NCBI RefSeq assembly: GCF_004193775.1
Contig: NC_041012.1
Span: forward strand, 8,267,223 to 8,331,222
Source: Glycine soja
Lineage: Eukaryota; Streptophyta; Magnoliopsida; Fabales; Fabaceae
Direction: 5' to 3'
Length of the DNA: 64,000 nt
How positions within the stretch are numbered: position 1 is the stretch's first letter; each line of letters starts with the position of its first letter. The position numbers and the translations under genes were made by a program. Below are positions 13,691 through 26,306 of this stretch, piece by piece. The notes under the pieces are model-generated. The model had not been told where the DNA came from, ran no database searches, and saw nothing but the letters and a program-made list of their open reading frames with translations.

Positions 13691-15248
13691 AGGACTATTA
13701 AACCTAGCATGAACATAAGTTGAGAATTATGACCTGATTGTAGTTGTGGGTTCGAAGCAGCTGGGTCGTACTGGCAAGGTAACTGCAACGAAGACGGGCC
13801 TGGGCAACACAAATCAATACCAAATTTTCAAAGCCTAAAATATGTCTAAACTTTTGACTTTTTTTCCATTGACTAATTTATTATACAATAAATAAATCAC
13901 AATATATATAACTAATATATTGTATAAAAAATAAGTTGTGTTATTTTTACATATAAATATCTAAATAAAGCATGCATTAACCGTGGACAAATTATATGAG
14001 ATAAGGAATTATCTGTAAAAGTATCAGTTACAGTAACATAAAATGTTGCTCAATAACATGAATACAAGTAAATAGAAAAATCATATAAAGAAAAGTAAAT
14101 GAAAAATTTGCATGTGTAAGAGATTAATATATACACGTGAATTTAATTTATGCATTGTTGCATTTGATGAGGATTAGATGATGAATCTGGTTTGGAGTTT
14201 GTACTATTAATTTGTTCCAAATGGTTCAAAATGCTAACTAATGTTCTTAAGAATGTAAAAAGGAAAATATTTTTATTAAAATGTGTAAAAATATTTTTTT
14301 CTTATGATTTTTAAATGTGTTCTTCGCTCTCGTAAAGTTTCTAATAAAATTGTTTATCTTTTAATTCTTTAATTAATATTCTTAGCACACTAGTTAATAA
14401 GACCCTCTTGAAAATATAGATATATCTCATAAAATAATGTCGGTTGTATTTATAAAATTATATCATGAGTTTGATTGCTTGATTTCATGAAATGAGATCA
14501 TAAGTGTATGTGTTGATGAATTATTTTATGGATTGGGCCTTAAACTCAATCCAAAATATGCATCATATTACTAAAGAAAATTAAGTTTTTTTTAAGTGAA
14601 AATAAAGTTATACTCTGTTAGTGGGAAATAAAATATAGTTATATATTTCCTAAAAAAAATATAGTTATATGTTAGTGGGATACTAATACTAGGTAGTGGA
14701 TAAGAATCTTAGCGATTACATTAAAGCAATAGTTAAATACTTTAGTGGAAAATTGTAGCCTAAGTTTACAACTCCCCCGCCGCTGTGTTAAATTAAAAGA
14801 AAGAATAAGCTAAACAGGGAAAAGTTTTGCAAAATCATGTTCTAATAAGATTCGTTTTGTCCATTCTCAAAAAAATAAAATAAAAAATATATATCATTTT
14901 GTCTTTTAGCAAATCTTAAGAGTGAGGACTGACGAGACTAGGTCTCAAAATTATTTTTGGAACACACCACACGAAATTGATTTTAAGGAACAGTAATACT
15001 TCATATGAAATGATTAAGACTAATGTAAAGGTTGGTTGTTTGTTAATAAGGAATATACTCACTGTCTTTGAAAATCTAGTTGGTAAATAATTAAATTTTT
15101 TAAAATTTGAAATTTGTTTTGCTCATGTTAAAAAACTTATGTCTTTGTTTTTAAATTGTATTATTTATGATTTTTTTATATTCTTTCATGATTTTTATAA
15201 TAAATATTTTTTTAATTTCTTAATCAATATTTTAACAAAAATTATAAA

Positions 15249-15252
<4 letters not shown>

Positions 15253-15297
<45 letters not shown>
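15253..15297. repeat. AT dinucleotide microsatellite near the bZIP promoter
   Basis: An uninterrupted AT run of 45 bases, about 200 bases upstream of the likely 5' UTR of the bZIP zinc-sensor gene. Probably length-polymorphic between accessions. Confidence 0.9.
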
Positions 15298-15300
<3 letters not shown>

Positions 15301-15572
15301 CAGTGTATATTATTCTGAGCTGATATTAATCTCACAGTAACAATAATGCGTGTAACTGTGGGGAAAGAAAGAGGTAGGTCTTGGGCTCTTGGCCCTACGA
15401 GAGTTATTTTCGTTGAACAATCGCAATTCTCGATCACATGAAAGTCTGAGACTGAAGAATACGTATAAATTAGAACCGATTGAAAGTGCAGAGAGAGAGA
15501 GAGAGAACCGACAAGCAAACGAAAAGTAAATCAATCAATCGTTGGAATCTCTCAACTTATCGCTTCTTCCTG

Positions 15573-15667
15573 GTACGTCCATTTTCTCTTTTGTTTCTAT
15601 GTTATCTTGTTAGGGTTTCCTTCTCAATTGCAATTGCAATTCGCACATTATTATTGATTAGTTTTAG
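15573..15667 (+). other. putative 5' UTR intron of the bZIP gene
   Basis: A donor TG|GTACGT at 15573 and an acceptor TTTTAG ending at 15667 (or TTAG ending at 15661) bracket about 95 T-rich bases directly upstream of the start codon at 15688. The interpretation is by splice motifs only. Confidence 0.4.
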
Positions 15668-15687
15668 ATTTGGGGGTTTCCGTTTCA

Positions 15688-17612
15688 ATGGACGACGGCG
15701 AGCTGGATTTCTCGAACCATGAAGTGTTTTCGAGTCCGAACATGGGGGAGCTTCCGAGCAGCGGTTCAATGGACAGTTTCTTCGACGAGCTTCTCAAGGA
15801 CACGCACGCGTGCACCCACACCCACACGTGCAACCCTCCCGGCCCCGATTTCTCCCACACTCACACGTGCTACCACGTACACACCAAAATCGTCCCCGCC
15901 CCTGAGGAGGACCAGGTCGCTACTGATGACACCGCCGAGTCCGCCGAGAAAAAGTCGTCGTCGAAGAAGCGGCCTCTGGGGAACAAAGAAGCCGTCCGGA
16001 AGTACCGGGAGAAGAAGAAGGCGCGTGCGGCGTCGCTGGAGGATGAGGTTGTGAAGTTGAGGGCTCTGAACCAGCACTTGATGAAGAAGCTGCAGGGGCA
16101 GGCGGCTCTCGAGGCCGAAATAGCCAGGCTCAAGTGTTTGTTGGTTGACATAAGGGGGAGGATTGAAGGGGAAATTGGGTCCTTTCCCTATCAGAAAACA
16201 ACAACAACAACGCCGAATCCGGTGGCTGGTTCTTATGTGATGAACCCTTGTAACTTGCCGTGTGATGATAGGGTGTATTGCCTTCACCCTGATGGGAGGA
16301 TTGGGGAGACTGCGGCTTTGAATGGGGAAGAGTTTGATGGTTGTGAATTTGAGAACCTGCAGTGTCTGGCAAGCCAGAATTTGGGGCTCAAGGATCTTCG
16401 CGCTTGTGGGGTTGGGGTTGGACACACAGGGTCTAATGTAAATTCTTCTGCCTTATCAAAGAAAAGAAAAGGTGGGACGCCATTCATGCCATGAACTTTC
16501 TGATTATAGGGGGAATTGAAATGTTTGATTTGTTACTAGTTAGTAAATTCGTGTTTATACTTACTTGCTTGCATTTTAATTGCTGCCCATGGTCTGATTA
16601 TGATATGCCTAGAGTATATAGTATATTTTGTCACTTTTTGGAATTCCGTGCTAATTATTTTTTGTCTTGTTATCTAGTTTAGCTTTGTAAACATGCAGTA
16701 TAGAAAGTGTTGAGATTTGAGAGGAGAGAAAGTGAAAAGCATGGGAGATGAACTTGCTCATGCTCTCAGCAATGTGATCTCCTCCATTTTTTTCTGTTTA
16801 GATCATGAATTGTTGATTTAAGATGGTCCCACAGAAACACCTTTTATATATTGGTATTGTGTGTGTTTGCTGGATTTCGTAATTGTCCTAATATTCTAGG
16901 GCTGAAATCTGTTTGCTAGATTTTATATGGGATTATCGTTAGCTTCTGTGAGAATGCTAGGTTTCGAAAGGGTAGTTATTGCTATTACAGTATCACTGTT
17001 TATTAGTATTAGAGTTCTTGTAAGTCTTGTAAGATAACTACATGAGTTAACAAATGGTGCCATGTTTTATGACCAAATCTCCTCCCACAACATTTAAGCA
17101 ACTGAAATTTAAAGATTCATAGTACCAAATTATTGTGCTGAATGTTTTTTCCAAATCTACCAAGAGGGTCGAGGCTGGATTTTATTTTCAATTATTTATT
17201 ATTGACTTAAATATGTTTTTGATCCTTGTAAGTTGGCGCATTTTCAATTTTGGTCCCTGTAAGCATGAACCTATGTGGACTATCAATGAAATAATTATAA
17301 TCTTAAAGTGAGTGAGATTGAAAAAAAATACAAACTTACAATGACTAAAAATGAACAAAAAAATTTACTGGAACCAAAAATGGAAAAAAAATGCCAACTT
17401 ACAATGACTTAAATTAGAAAAATGAACTTACAGGGTCCAAAAATTAATATGCATTAACTTACAAGAACCAAAAACATATTCAAGCCTTTATTATTTAATT
17501 CTTTTTATCCCTGTTTCCAAAGGACTTGGGATTGAATCCAGTATGATGACTTTAAAATGCTCTAATGGATGTTTACTTTTTAGGGGGATCTCGTGCTGCA
17601 ACAGCTGGTTGA
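15688..17612 (+). CDS. BZIP19/23: group F bZIP transcription factor, zinc-deficiency sensor (bZIP19/23 type)
   Basis: It activates ZIP zinc transporter and nicotianamine synthase genes when zinc is low; in the family, zinc binding to a Cys/His motif turns it off. That motif is visible at residues 40-66 (ACTHTHTCNP, then SHTHTCYHVHTKI). The basic region has the N-x7-R signature (N99, R107), with zipper heptads at L117, L124, L131, Q138, I145 and L152. The start at 15688 gives MDDGELDFSN, the conserved N-terminus. Exon 1 is 15688-16471. Reading on without splicing ends at 16494 with a tail TPFMP, but a GT donor at 16472 and an AG acceptor ending at 17583 join to 17584-17612, giving the tail KRKGGSRAATAG, which matches the conserved KRKGGHRAS-type end. 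The spliced protein has 270 residues and is the likely main form. The intron holds a MITE (17204-17486). Confidence 0.93.
17204..17486. mobile_element. Mutator-like MITE inside the bZIP intron
   Basis: A 283-base element. The left end begins GACTTAAATATGTTTTTGAT and the reverse complement of the right end begins GGCTTGAATATGTTTTTGGT, so the terminal inverted repeats are long and continue inward through CTTGTAAGTT and TTTTGG.CCCTGTAAG. A perfect nine-base duplication TTTATTATT flanks it (17195-17203 and 17487-17495); nine bases is typical of Mutator-like elements. I remember this repeat as common in legume genomes. It has no coding capacity. Being inside an intron, it is transcribed with the gene and could fold back in the pre-mRNA. 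Confidence 0.85.
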
Positions 17613-20600
17613 AGAATTGATAATTTGGTGGTTTTCATCCTTGGCATGGTAATATCTCCTTCCAATATCTCGTTACCAGTTGCAGCATCAGCTATCCATC
17701 AAGTCATTTTTTAAAAATAATTCTCTCTTTTTGATCCACTACTGCATTATAATGGTTCGATTGGCTGCTCTACTATGGAAGATTAGTCATAGATTAATGT
17801 TTTATTTAAACAAAATAGAGTAGTTGATCTGCAGCCAGCATAGCTTATGGCCGAGACAGATTTGGTGCTTCTCTTTGCAATTAAGTTTACTGGTTTTTTT
17901 TATTATGCATGGGACAAGTTAAACTGCCATCATAAAATTTTCTATGCTCTGTCAATTTTAAATCTGTCAAGTATGTGAGTAGTTTTTACTTTGTTTAATA
18001 ATAATAGGATATAAAGTGGTGATTTTTCTAAATTCGCTAGTTTTTCATTGCTGGATTACAGAACTTAGGGAAGATGGGGTGTGTTTCATCTTTCAGTACT
18101 TAGTGATGTGGACAGGTGAGACACCAATGTCATTTTGTGTAATATAAAATCTTGTGAGCGAAATAATAAAGTTGGCTTGTATGGTTGTCGGCGTTGTTCT
18201 TCGTTTTTCTTAATAATATGAGAGGTTTACTTCTGTCTTTAGCATTTTTGCTGGACAAGGGTAGAAGGAACTGTTGTCCTCTAACTGAAGATTTTGCATA
18301 TTGGCATGTCTTCTACAAGTTAAGACAGACAAGTGAATGGTTTTGTATTTGAGAGCGCAAGTAGCTGTTTCAAATCGATGATGGGAAAAGCATATGTGCC
18401 TGTCTGCACTTAGAGAACAAGTCTTGAATAGATTTCGATAGTTATAAATGCTCTTGTTGATCCTCTTTTAGGCATGGAATGATTAATAAAAAACATTATT
18501 ACATCATTGTATCTTCTACATCGACTGCCATTGTGGACAAAATGTGTAACAATTTACCTGGCTTTAGTTGCACGTTCAACGTTTTATGGAGCACATCGGG
18601 ATTTCAAGGAGTAAACTTGACATTACGAGCTTGTCCCTCTGAAGTTCTAAAATACAATATTGGAATACCGTTTGCATGGCGAATTTACGATAATAACCAA
18701 TGCCTCAAGTGATTTTAGCTGAACATAGATCTTAAAAGCTCGTGTATCTAGCTATTAGCTATGCTAGAAATAAAAATGAAAATTAATAAATTTATTTCAT
18801 TATAGTATTAAATTTCAGTGAAGATTTCTTTCCATTAGTCGTCTTCGCTGTTGAAATTATGCACATAAACAAACTATTAGGCAATGCTTTTTTTTTTATA
18901 TAAAAAAATCTAAAATATGACCTATTTAATTAAATAAATTTTGAAAATGAATAAAGTCCTTTTTTTTTTCTGGATAAAGAAGTCTCCCTTACACGCAACT
19001 GTATGTGACCTCTTTTAACATGTATGAATTGGTTAGATTTTCAGGTATGAATTATTGTAACTGTATGTGACCTCTTTTAACATTCGATTTATTTATTTTT
19101 TAAAGTCATTTAAATAGGTCAATAAATTTCCATCTTTTGAATAAACTAACAAGTACACCATAATAGTAGTAATATTATTATTATTATTATTATGCCTGCA
19201 TTTTCTTAAAGTGGACTGACTTGTTAAAGTTTAGAACAATGGTTTTGTTCGTAATTTATTGGTGGAAATCTCTTTGATATATTGCTTGCCTCATATTTTC
19301 TAACATTTGATTTTATATATTATTATCCCTGTACAAAACACATTTCTTCATTTTGGATATTATATGGAAAAGAAAAACCTTTTAAACAAATCTTGAAAAT
19401 ATTGTTGTCCACGATAAGATTACCTTCAAATATTCTATATTAAATTAACGCAAAATATCCTTTTCTCTTATCCTAATTACCAGGAGTGTAAGTTACAATT
19501 AAGATAACCTTCAAAACCATATAACAACTGCACATCTGCATGGTCTCGCCCTTCTAATAGTAGAAGCTACGAAGATATTGATTCGTCATCTTAAGATGGG
19601 AGAAAAAAAGAGATGATGAGTTTCACAGCTTTTGAATTGCTTGAAAGTTTGCCAAGAGGTATGTTGGAGGTGCTTCGTGTTTAGGTATAAGTTATAACAA
19701 CTTAGTGACAGAGAAGATGGTTGTAGTTGTTGGTTCTAATGTGCTGGTTGTGAAATAAGAATAAAGGAGTAACACATAATGAGTTTCATGGTGAAGATGA
19801 AAGAAATGTACAAGTTTACAACCTTGGTAAGATCATGGTAAGAAAGGTTGAAAAGTTGCATATGTTCTACAAGGATGATTGGCATAGTAATCATATATTA
19901 GGACAATTCTTTTTAATGTTTAAAGAGTTTTAGATATTGATATTTATATTTAACGCATACAATTTTTATATCAAAATAGTCTTTATTTTTTTAAATTTAA
20001 AAATATAAAATTATATTTTTTTAAAAATTATTATATATTCTATTTATTTTGTTTTAATTTATATTTATATTTATTTGTTTCACGAGTATTTATATTTGAG
20101 TAAATTTATTTGGATAATTTTTATATCAAGAGACTCTCTCTCTCTATATATATATATAATGTATACAAAATTTATATAATGATGTTTAAATTATTTATAT
20201 CAAAAGTTTTTTTTAATTTGACAGTATAAAATATTTAATTTTTTTTATATTTTTTAATATCACACTAATCCATACTTATATCGGTACATTACATGCGTAA
20301 TCATATTAGAATTAATTAATTTGGATATTTATTCTTTTTTATAATCATAAGTTTTTGGACGTTAAGAAAGTATTATTATATTCATGAACAAAATAAAAAA
20401 ATCCTAAAAAATTGGCAAAATTTTAGATGTATTCATGAAATTTTCCATCCAATAGATTTTGACACTGCTAATGATGATCGGAGGGTTCAATTTGACCCTC
20501 TATCGTCTTCCTACTCCACTGACAAATGCGTCTTTGAAGGATGAAAATACAAAATTTTATCTCTAAAAGTGTAAAAAGTGCAACAAATATATCCGAATAT

Positions 20601-22433
20601 TGATAGTAAATTGTGACTAATTATTATTATTTGGAAAAATTTATAATGATTGCAACAAAATTTTAAAAGAACTATATCACATTGATAAGTGTTTGTGTTT
20701 TGTTATATGATTTTTAAGCTATTAATACTTTTTTTTTATTATAAAATGCTAAAAAAATCATTGTTTCTATTTAATCAAACATTATTTATTTAATTATTTT
20801 TTTTTATAAAATTTTCATAATAAAATATGAATGTCTATTAGTATATCCAATGACATCAAAATACAAATTATAATAAAAGTTTGTCAATTTTTAAATTAAT
20901 TTTTTAAAATCATATACAATCATTTTTTATTGACTGATCATTTAAAAAATCATAACCTTAAAAAAAATCATTCCAAAGGAGATGAGTGTTTTTTACAAAT
21001 TGTGTCATTACAATTATAATTTTTCTTAAAAACTATTCATAAATGTAATTTAACTATAATGCTTTACAATAAATATTTTTTTACTTAAACCTTTCATGAA
21101 AGCATAGAAGAACAAAAAAATTATTTACAAGTTTATAAAACAAGTATTTTTTTTTTCTTTAACACTCAATTTAATTTATGATTTTTTATCATTAATTTAA
21201 AGTTAATAAAACAAATACAAAAATAATTATTTATTATATTTTTTCTTATTTTTTTTTCTTTCACCTTAATTCCATAATTTGAATTTTAATTAATAACCAA
21301 ATCAAAATTTTAAATGTACACTAACTTTTGTTTATTTTTTGAGATGAGTTAAATTAAAAAAATATTAAATTATTAATTTGATCATTTTATCGCAATCATT
21401 ATAAATTTTTTTCAAATTATAATAATTAGTTATAATGGTCGAATATATTTGTGACACTTTTTATATTTTTGAAGACTAAATTTTATATTTTCATCACGTA
21501 TTTGTCAGCGGAGTGAGAAATTGAAAAGTCAGACAAATATTATAAAGATACTACGTTGACAATCATTTCAAGACAAATTTATCTATCTGCATCACATAAA
21601 CTATTTTATTAACAGTGAATGGAATGAAGTTAACGGCCAAATATATTTGTCACACTTTTTACACTTTCAGGAACTAAATTTTATATTTTTATCTTTCAGG
21701 AACGCATTTATCCGCAAATTACACATTTATGAACAAAAATGACTATTTACCCTTAAATTAAATATATAAAGAGAGAACCAAATTGAAACTTCAAATTTGA
21801 ATCAGTAGCAACATCAAATTTAATTAGACGAAAAGGACTTGATTCAGAATTTTTTTTTTATAAAAAAAAACAGAACCTAATTAAACTTTTCAAAAATGAA
21901 GAGACCTAATTGAATATTCTAAAATAATCAAGGGGCCATTTTAATAGTTATGCCTCATATTCGCCAAACTATTCCCACTAGGCTTCCCCAGAAAGTCTCC
22001 AAATACTTAAGAGAAAAATTAAAAAAAAAATGTGAAATAAAAAGCACTAAAAATGGATAAGGAAAAAAATAGTTACAAAAAATATTGTAATGCGTACATA
22101 AAAATAATATAACTCTAAGCCTCACACTCACCTCTGAGCCAAAAATTCGGATAAATAATAGTTGTGATTAAATTAATTTTTCCTAAATGAAAATAAAATG
22201 ATTAGACTTTTTCCTTGTAAAATCTGGTTTTCCGTCATTTTATCTTACAGTAACCCAGCATGGCCTCGGTCACAAAGGACAACATATATGGGCAATTATG
22301 ATATTTGATTGCCATTAGCTTTCACACAAGGCTGATCATCCTACAGACATTTAAATTATTTTTCCCGTCGAGTAGTAGTGATGTTTTACAACAAACTAGC
22401 CCACCAAACAATACTAAAATAAAACAAAATGAT
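17613..22433. other. bZIP 3' region and intergenic DNA with inverted repeats
   Basis: The first 500-600 bases after the bZIP stop are less AT-rich and probably hold its 3' UTR, ending near the AATAATAAAG at about 18160. A 77-residue open frame at 18479-18712 has no recognisable domain and is not called. Sequence from 19500 to 19880 is more GC-rich but interrupted by stops in all frames I checked. From 19.9 kb to 22.1 kb the DNA is very AT-rich and carries a large inverted repeat (20514-21514) with a further partial copy near 21640-21750. Confidence 0.5.
20514..21514. repeat. large inverted repeat, arms of about 130-150 bases with a 720-base spacer
   Basis: The left arm (20514-20662) contains CTCCACTGACAAATGCG, GGATGAAAATACAAAATTTT and GAAAAATTTATAATGATTGC. 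The right arm (21385-21514) contains the reverse complements GCAATCATTATAAATTTTTT, AAATTTTATATTTTCATC and TTTGTCAGCGGAG in the mirrored order. Identity looks like roughly 75-80 percent by eye. A third partial copy at about 21640-21750, in the right-arm orientation, ends in ATGACTATTTACCC. The pattern fits a decayed inverted-repeat transposon family, inserted more than once. No coding region lies inside. Confidence 0.6.
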
Positions 22434-25400
22434 TTAAGAAATTATTGAAGCAGTATTAGTGATGTTACCAGACCTGCATTCACAAGTACACTGACTTCTT
22501 GATCCTTCCACTACACGTTGTGATCTTCTGGTGTGAAGCTTGATGTTCACCACCTTGCCAGCCATCTGTAGCACCATAACATCCAGAAAACAATAACCAT
22601 GATTCCTTTAAAAAACACCCAAAAAAAGGTCAAGGAAACATCACAAAATATAAGATGCCTACTGAACCATCTTCAAAATAGTTAAGAAATGTCAAGAGAA
22701 TAAAAAAAAAATGATAGTAGAATGGAAATTTCTACGATTCCCCAACAGGTATTTCTGATGGTTTCCAACATGATAGCATCAATGTTTTAAGGAATCATTT
22801 AGAAATATTATCCAATTAAAATCTACAGTAACCCAAGTAAATCAAAATCAGAACAACTAACTGCTAGGCTAGGCTAACAAGAAACCACTCAATGGACAAG
22901 CTTTAAAAGTTCATTATGTGAACAAAGTGTCTACAGAGAATATTAAGAACAGAAACTTAAATAGCAAAACAAACAGTAACAAACCATTTTCCAAACCAAG
23001 TCTTCAGGACCTAATGGTTGAGCAGGACTAGAATACAAGAAATGCCTTGAGTACTGAAAAGAAAAAAGAAAACATTAAACACCACACAAGCAAGCAAGGC
23101 AATGCACAAATCAATGGAAGAAACTGAAAATAACCAAGTTAATTATTGCTACAAACATTTTCACAGGGCACAATATTTTTCAGTTTGGCATTATGCATCA
23201 GTAGAAAGTTCTAGCAAGATTGACCTCAAAAGAATCAAATAACACAAGGGGGCGGAGGGCAGAAGTGAATTAAATTCTACATGATACTGATTACAAACCT
23301 TGACAAGATTTTGTTGCATTGCTTTGATATGAGCAGGTCTAATGCCTTTTAAATATTTCAAAAGCCAACCTGGCTTTACAGCATCAATAGAAGAAATGAA
23401 CACCGCTATCTGCATTTATGGCAAAAAGTAAATAGTAACTTCCCATTAAAAAATAGAAATTAACAATTCATAAAGCTCTGACTTATCAGATAACCATATA
23501 GAAGATTAGACAGTGCAATTTTGGTCACTGGGTCTATTCTACCTTAAGAGTGTTTATTTTAAGGTTATGGTAATAACAAGAGACCCAAATTCTGCAGCAG
23601 TGTGCAGTCCATGTTGTTCTTTGGTGCATTTGGTTGAAATTGAATGCATGTATCTTGGTCTCCCTGCACTAAAATCTTAGGGATAGGAGTATGCTTTCAG
23701 TTTCTCTTTGATGTTATGCCCATGGGCCATGGCTATACCATGATTATTGCCATGGATAGGACTAGATAGCCCTGCTGATTTTTTTGGGTTCCTGCTTTCT
23801 TTTGCATTTTTTTTTAAATAGTTGAGGAAAAAATCTCCAGTAAAAATTCTTTTTCTATTTATTTTCAGAAAAGTCATTAAGACAAACAAACTAAGCTAAT
23901 GGCATGATCATGTCCTACTATCACTTAATTTGTTCCTCTCTAAGTACACAAAAAAGTCAATATTAATCATCTGAGATAGTAAGTATGATGTAAAAAGGCA
24001 TAAGGCAATATATACTCCTGTAAAGATTTATAAACCAACAGATAATCCAATAGCAACTTGCCCACACTGTCCACACCAAAATAAAACCATCCAAAGCTAG
24101 TGAATTATTTTCACCACTATTTTATTGCAATTATACCATTAACTCTCAATATTGTTCTTAATGTAATCAGTTACATGATATAAATGCAAGCACACCTTCC
24201 TGTAATCAAGTATTCCTTCGAAAGGAAGCTCCAGCTCATCACTTATTATAACTGGAATGCATCCACTGACAATAGCATCAAATAATCTAGCAGAGGAAGG
24301 AGTGTCACCAGCTGGGCTTAAGCAAAATAGAGACCTGTTGATGAGCAAAGCAAGCAAATAAATACAACAAAATAAGTAACCAGTGTACATTAGTTCAAGT
24401 GCTGAACTTATATTACTTGCGCATGCCCCTTTGAGCAGCTTCTTTTCCCCCATCTCCAGCTGTTCCCTCCTCTATAACCACACCATCAACCCCACTTAAT
24501 TCAGCTCCAAGTTTAGAGCGTATCTTCCCTCCCTGAAATGGGAAGATAAAAAAAAGGCAACTAAACTCAGAATAATAGATAATGCAGATGACAAAAAAAA
24601 ATGAGAATGCCACATACACACGTAGGGCAAAACAAGATGAGACTTCTGTCCAGAAACTATAAGATCAGACAACCAAACAATAAAAAGCCAATAGCCAGTC
24701 ACGGTTCTACCCCAAATGCCATAAGGCCTTCCTTATATATATAATTAATGAGTTCAACAAAAGTATTCTGATTTTAGTTGCATAAGTCAGTTCTAACTCC
24801 TAAGGGATGATGTTGGCAAAGCCCAGAAAAATGCACTACTAAATAGATGCTCTCCACTGTTGACAATAGTAGCAACTCCAACATGAGATTGAACAGAAAA
24901 GTTGATAAAAAGAAATAATATTCATTGATTTCAAGTAACATCATATGCAGATAGAACTTTCAAAGCTTCCACCTGCCAGTCAATCAAGTAATAATGCTTA
25001 CCGCATTTCTCTTGAGCCGGCCCCGAAAGAAAAGTAGTGTGCTTCTCTTTGGATTCGTCTCAGATAAACACTTGGCATCACATAAATCAACATTGGGAAC
25101 ATAAGGGAGAATCAGGTCTTTCTCCAGATAAACCTGTCCTGGCTTGTACCTGAAAGATGAAAAAGACCGACCAGTCATGCCAATTCCAACAAATAATAGC
25201 ATTGCATTGCATTCACAAAGTTAGAAGAAAACTAACCAGTTTCCTGTGGAATCCATATCAGGCAGGAGCCATATTGCATTCTTCACGTATCTACGAACAG
25301 ACTTGAAAGACCAGGGATGATGCACGGGGAGTATGTGATCTCTGCCACCAGAGCGCTTCCATGCAGGTTGATCAGTGATCCACTTCAAAGCTTCCTACAC

Positions 25401-26306
25401 CCACAACAACATAAGGCATAAGCATAATTATTCACATCACATTACAGCAGTCATTGAAAAAAGCAAGGTTAAAAGTGTTGTTAATAAATAATTAATTAAA
25501 GAACAAAGCCTCAATTTGATCCAATTCCCACTGTAATAGTTAATTTAGAAGTAGAAGCAAAGAACAGAGAGCGTTAGAAGAGCACTCACACCCTATAAAG
25601 GGCCTTGCATTGTTGTTTTTCCATGAGGAAGAAGCTGATAGTGGTGAAGAAGGGTATGTAGAACAAGTCAGCCTCCTCCTGTCGGTGAACCCTAACGACA
25701 CTGGTCAAGAGCCTTTCCGATTGGGGAGCAATGAGATCCGCCCAGAGCCAGTAATCAATGGAATGCTGAATTCGCAATTTTCACAGATCAATACAATACA
25801 ATAAACAAACGACTACAAGAGGAGAATTGAAGGAAGGAACCTACCTGTTCGATGAGACGGTGAACGGGACTTCCATTAGAGGTGAGATTGGAGGTGTCTC
25901 GGTAGGTGTTTTTGAAGAGCCAGAGCAAATCGTGGGTGAATTTTGGGGGCATGTCGTAGACGTAAACCCTAAGGGGAAGGGACACCGGGTAGTAAGGATC
26001 CGAGAGGAGCCTGTCCATCTCGGAGTGAAAAACGGCGTCGTCGAGCTTCTTCGTCATGTCGTCGTTTTGGGGTTCGTCGCGGGGCGCTGTGTCGTCGTCT
26101 TTGAGGGACGTTTGAGCGTGGGCGAGGAGGAAGTGGTCGAGGGAGGCCAAGAACGAGGTTTCGGCATCGGAAACGTGGAAATGCTGCGTGGGAGAAGGGG
26201 TGCGGAGAGGAGAGAGAGAGAAGAGGAATAGGAGGAGAGAGAAAGCGAGGAGGAAGAGAAAGATGGTCATTCGCGAATTGGATCGCGGGTTGTTCTTTCC
26301 GGCCAT
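22434..26306 (-). CDS. exostosin-family glycosyltransferase (GT47), ARAD-like
   Basis: Nine exons on the minus strand join in frame: 25845-26306, 25592-25765, 25237-25394, 25002-25149, 24417-24532, 24196-24334, 23299-23409, 22985-23053 and 22434-22565; 502 residues. It is a type II Golgi membrane protein: a signal anchor at residues 14-34 follows a short basic N-terminus. The GT47 fold starts at [11 protein letters not shown] (113-123); the conserved C-terminal nucleotide-sugar region reads [20 protein letters not shown] then [14 protein letters not shown] (about 357-393). An N-glycosylation site NLTS is at 140. GT47 enzymes of this branch add sugars, such as arabinose, to wall polysaccharides or glycoproteins; the donor and acceptor cannot be read from the sequence. 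The closest Arabidopsis relative I recall is At5g16890. The C-terminus is Cys-rich (QCTCECRSG). The junctions keep frame and homology throughout. Confidence 0.92.

Larger units (their letters stand above)
12007..15470. other. intergenic region between kinase and bZIP genes, no gene seen
   Basis: About 3.5 kb of AT-rich DNA. The first few hundred bases are probably the kinase 3' UTR. A degenerate tandem duplication lies around 13386-13690. A long AT microsatellite (15253-15297) lies just before the bZIP transcript. A short stretch near 13140-13200 is less AT-rich but encodes nothing recognisable. Confidence 0.55.

Noticed and set aside
15719..16425. Long open frames on both strands overlapping the bZIP exon
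   Set aside because: They are by-products of the GC-rich bZIP coding sequence; they have no domains and skewed Arg/Pro/Ser or Leu composition.
18479..18712. 77-residue frame MINKKHYYIIV...
   Set aside because: No domain recognised and it lies downstream of the bZIP 3' UTR; coding character is weak.
24413..24702. Separate minus-strand frames inside the GT47 gene
   Set aside because: They read from intron sequence into exon 5 and are explained by the spliced gene.
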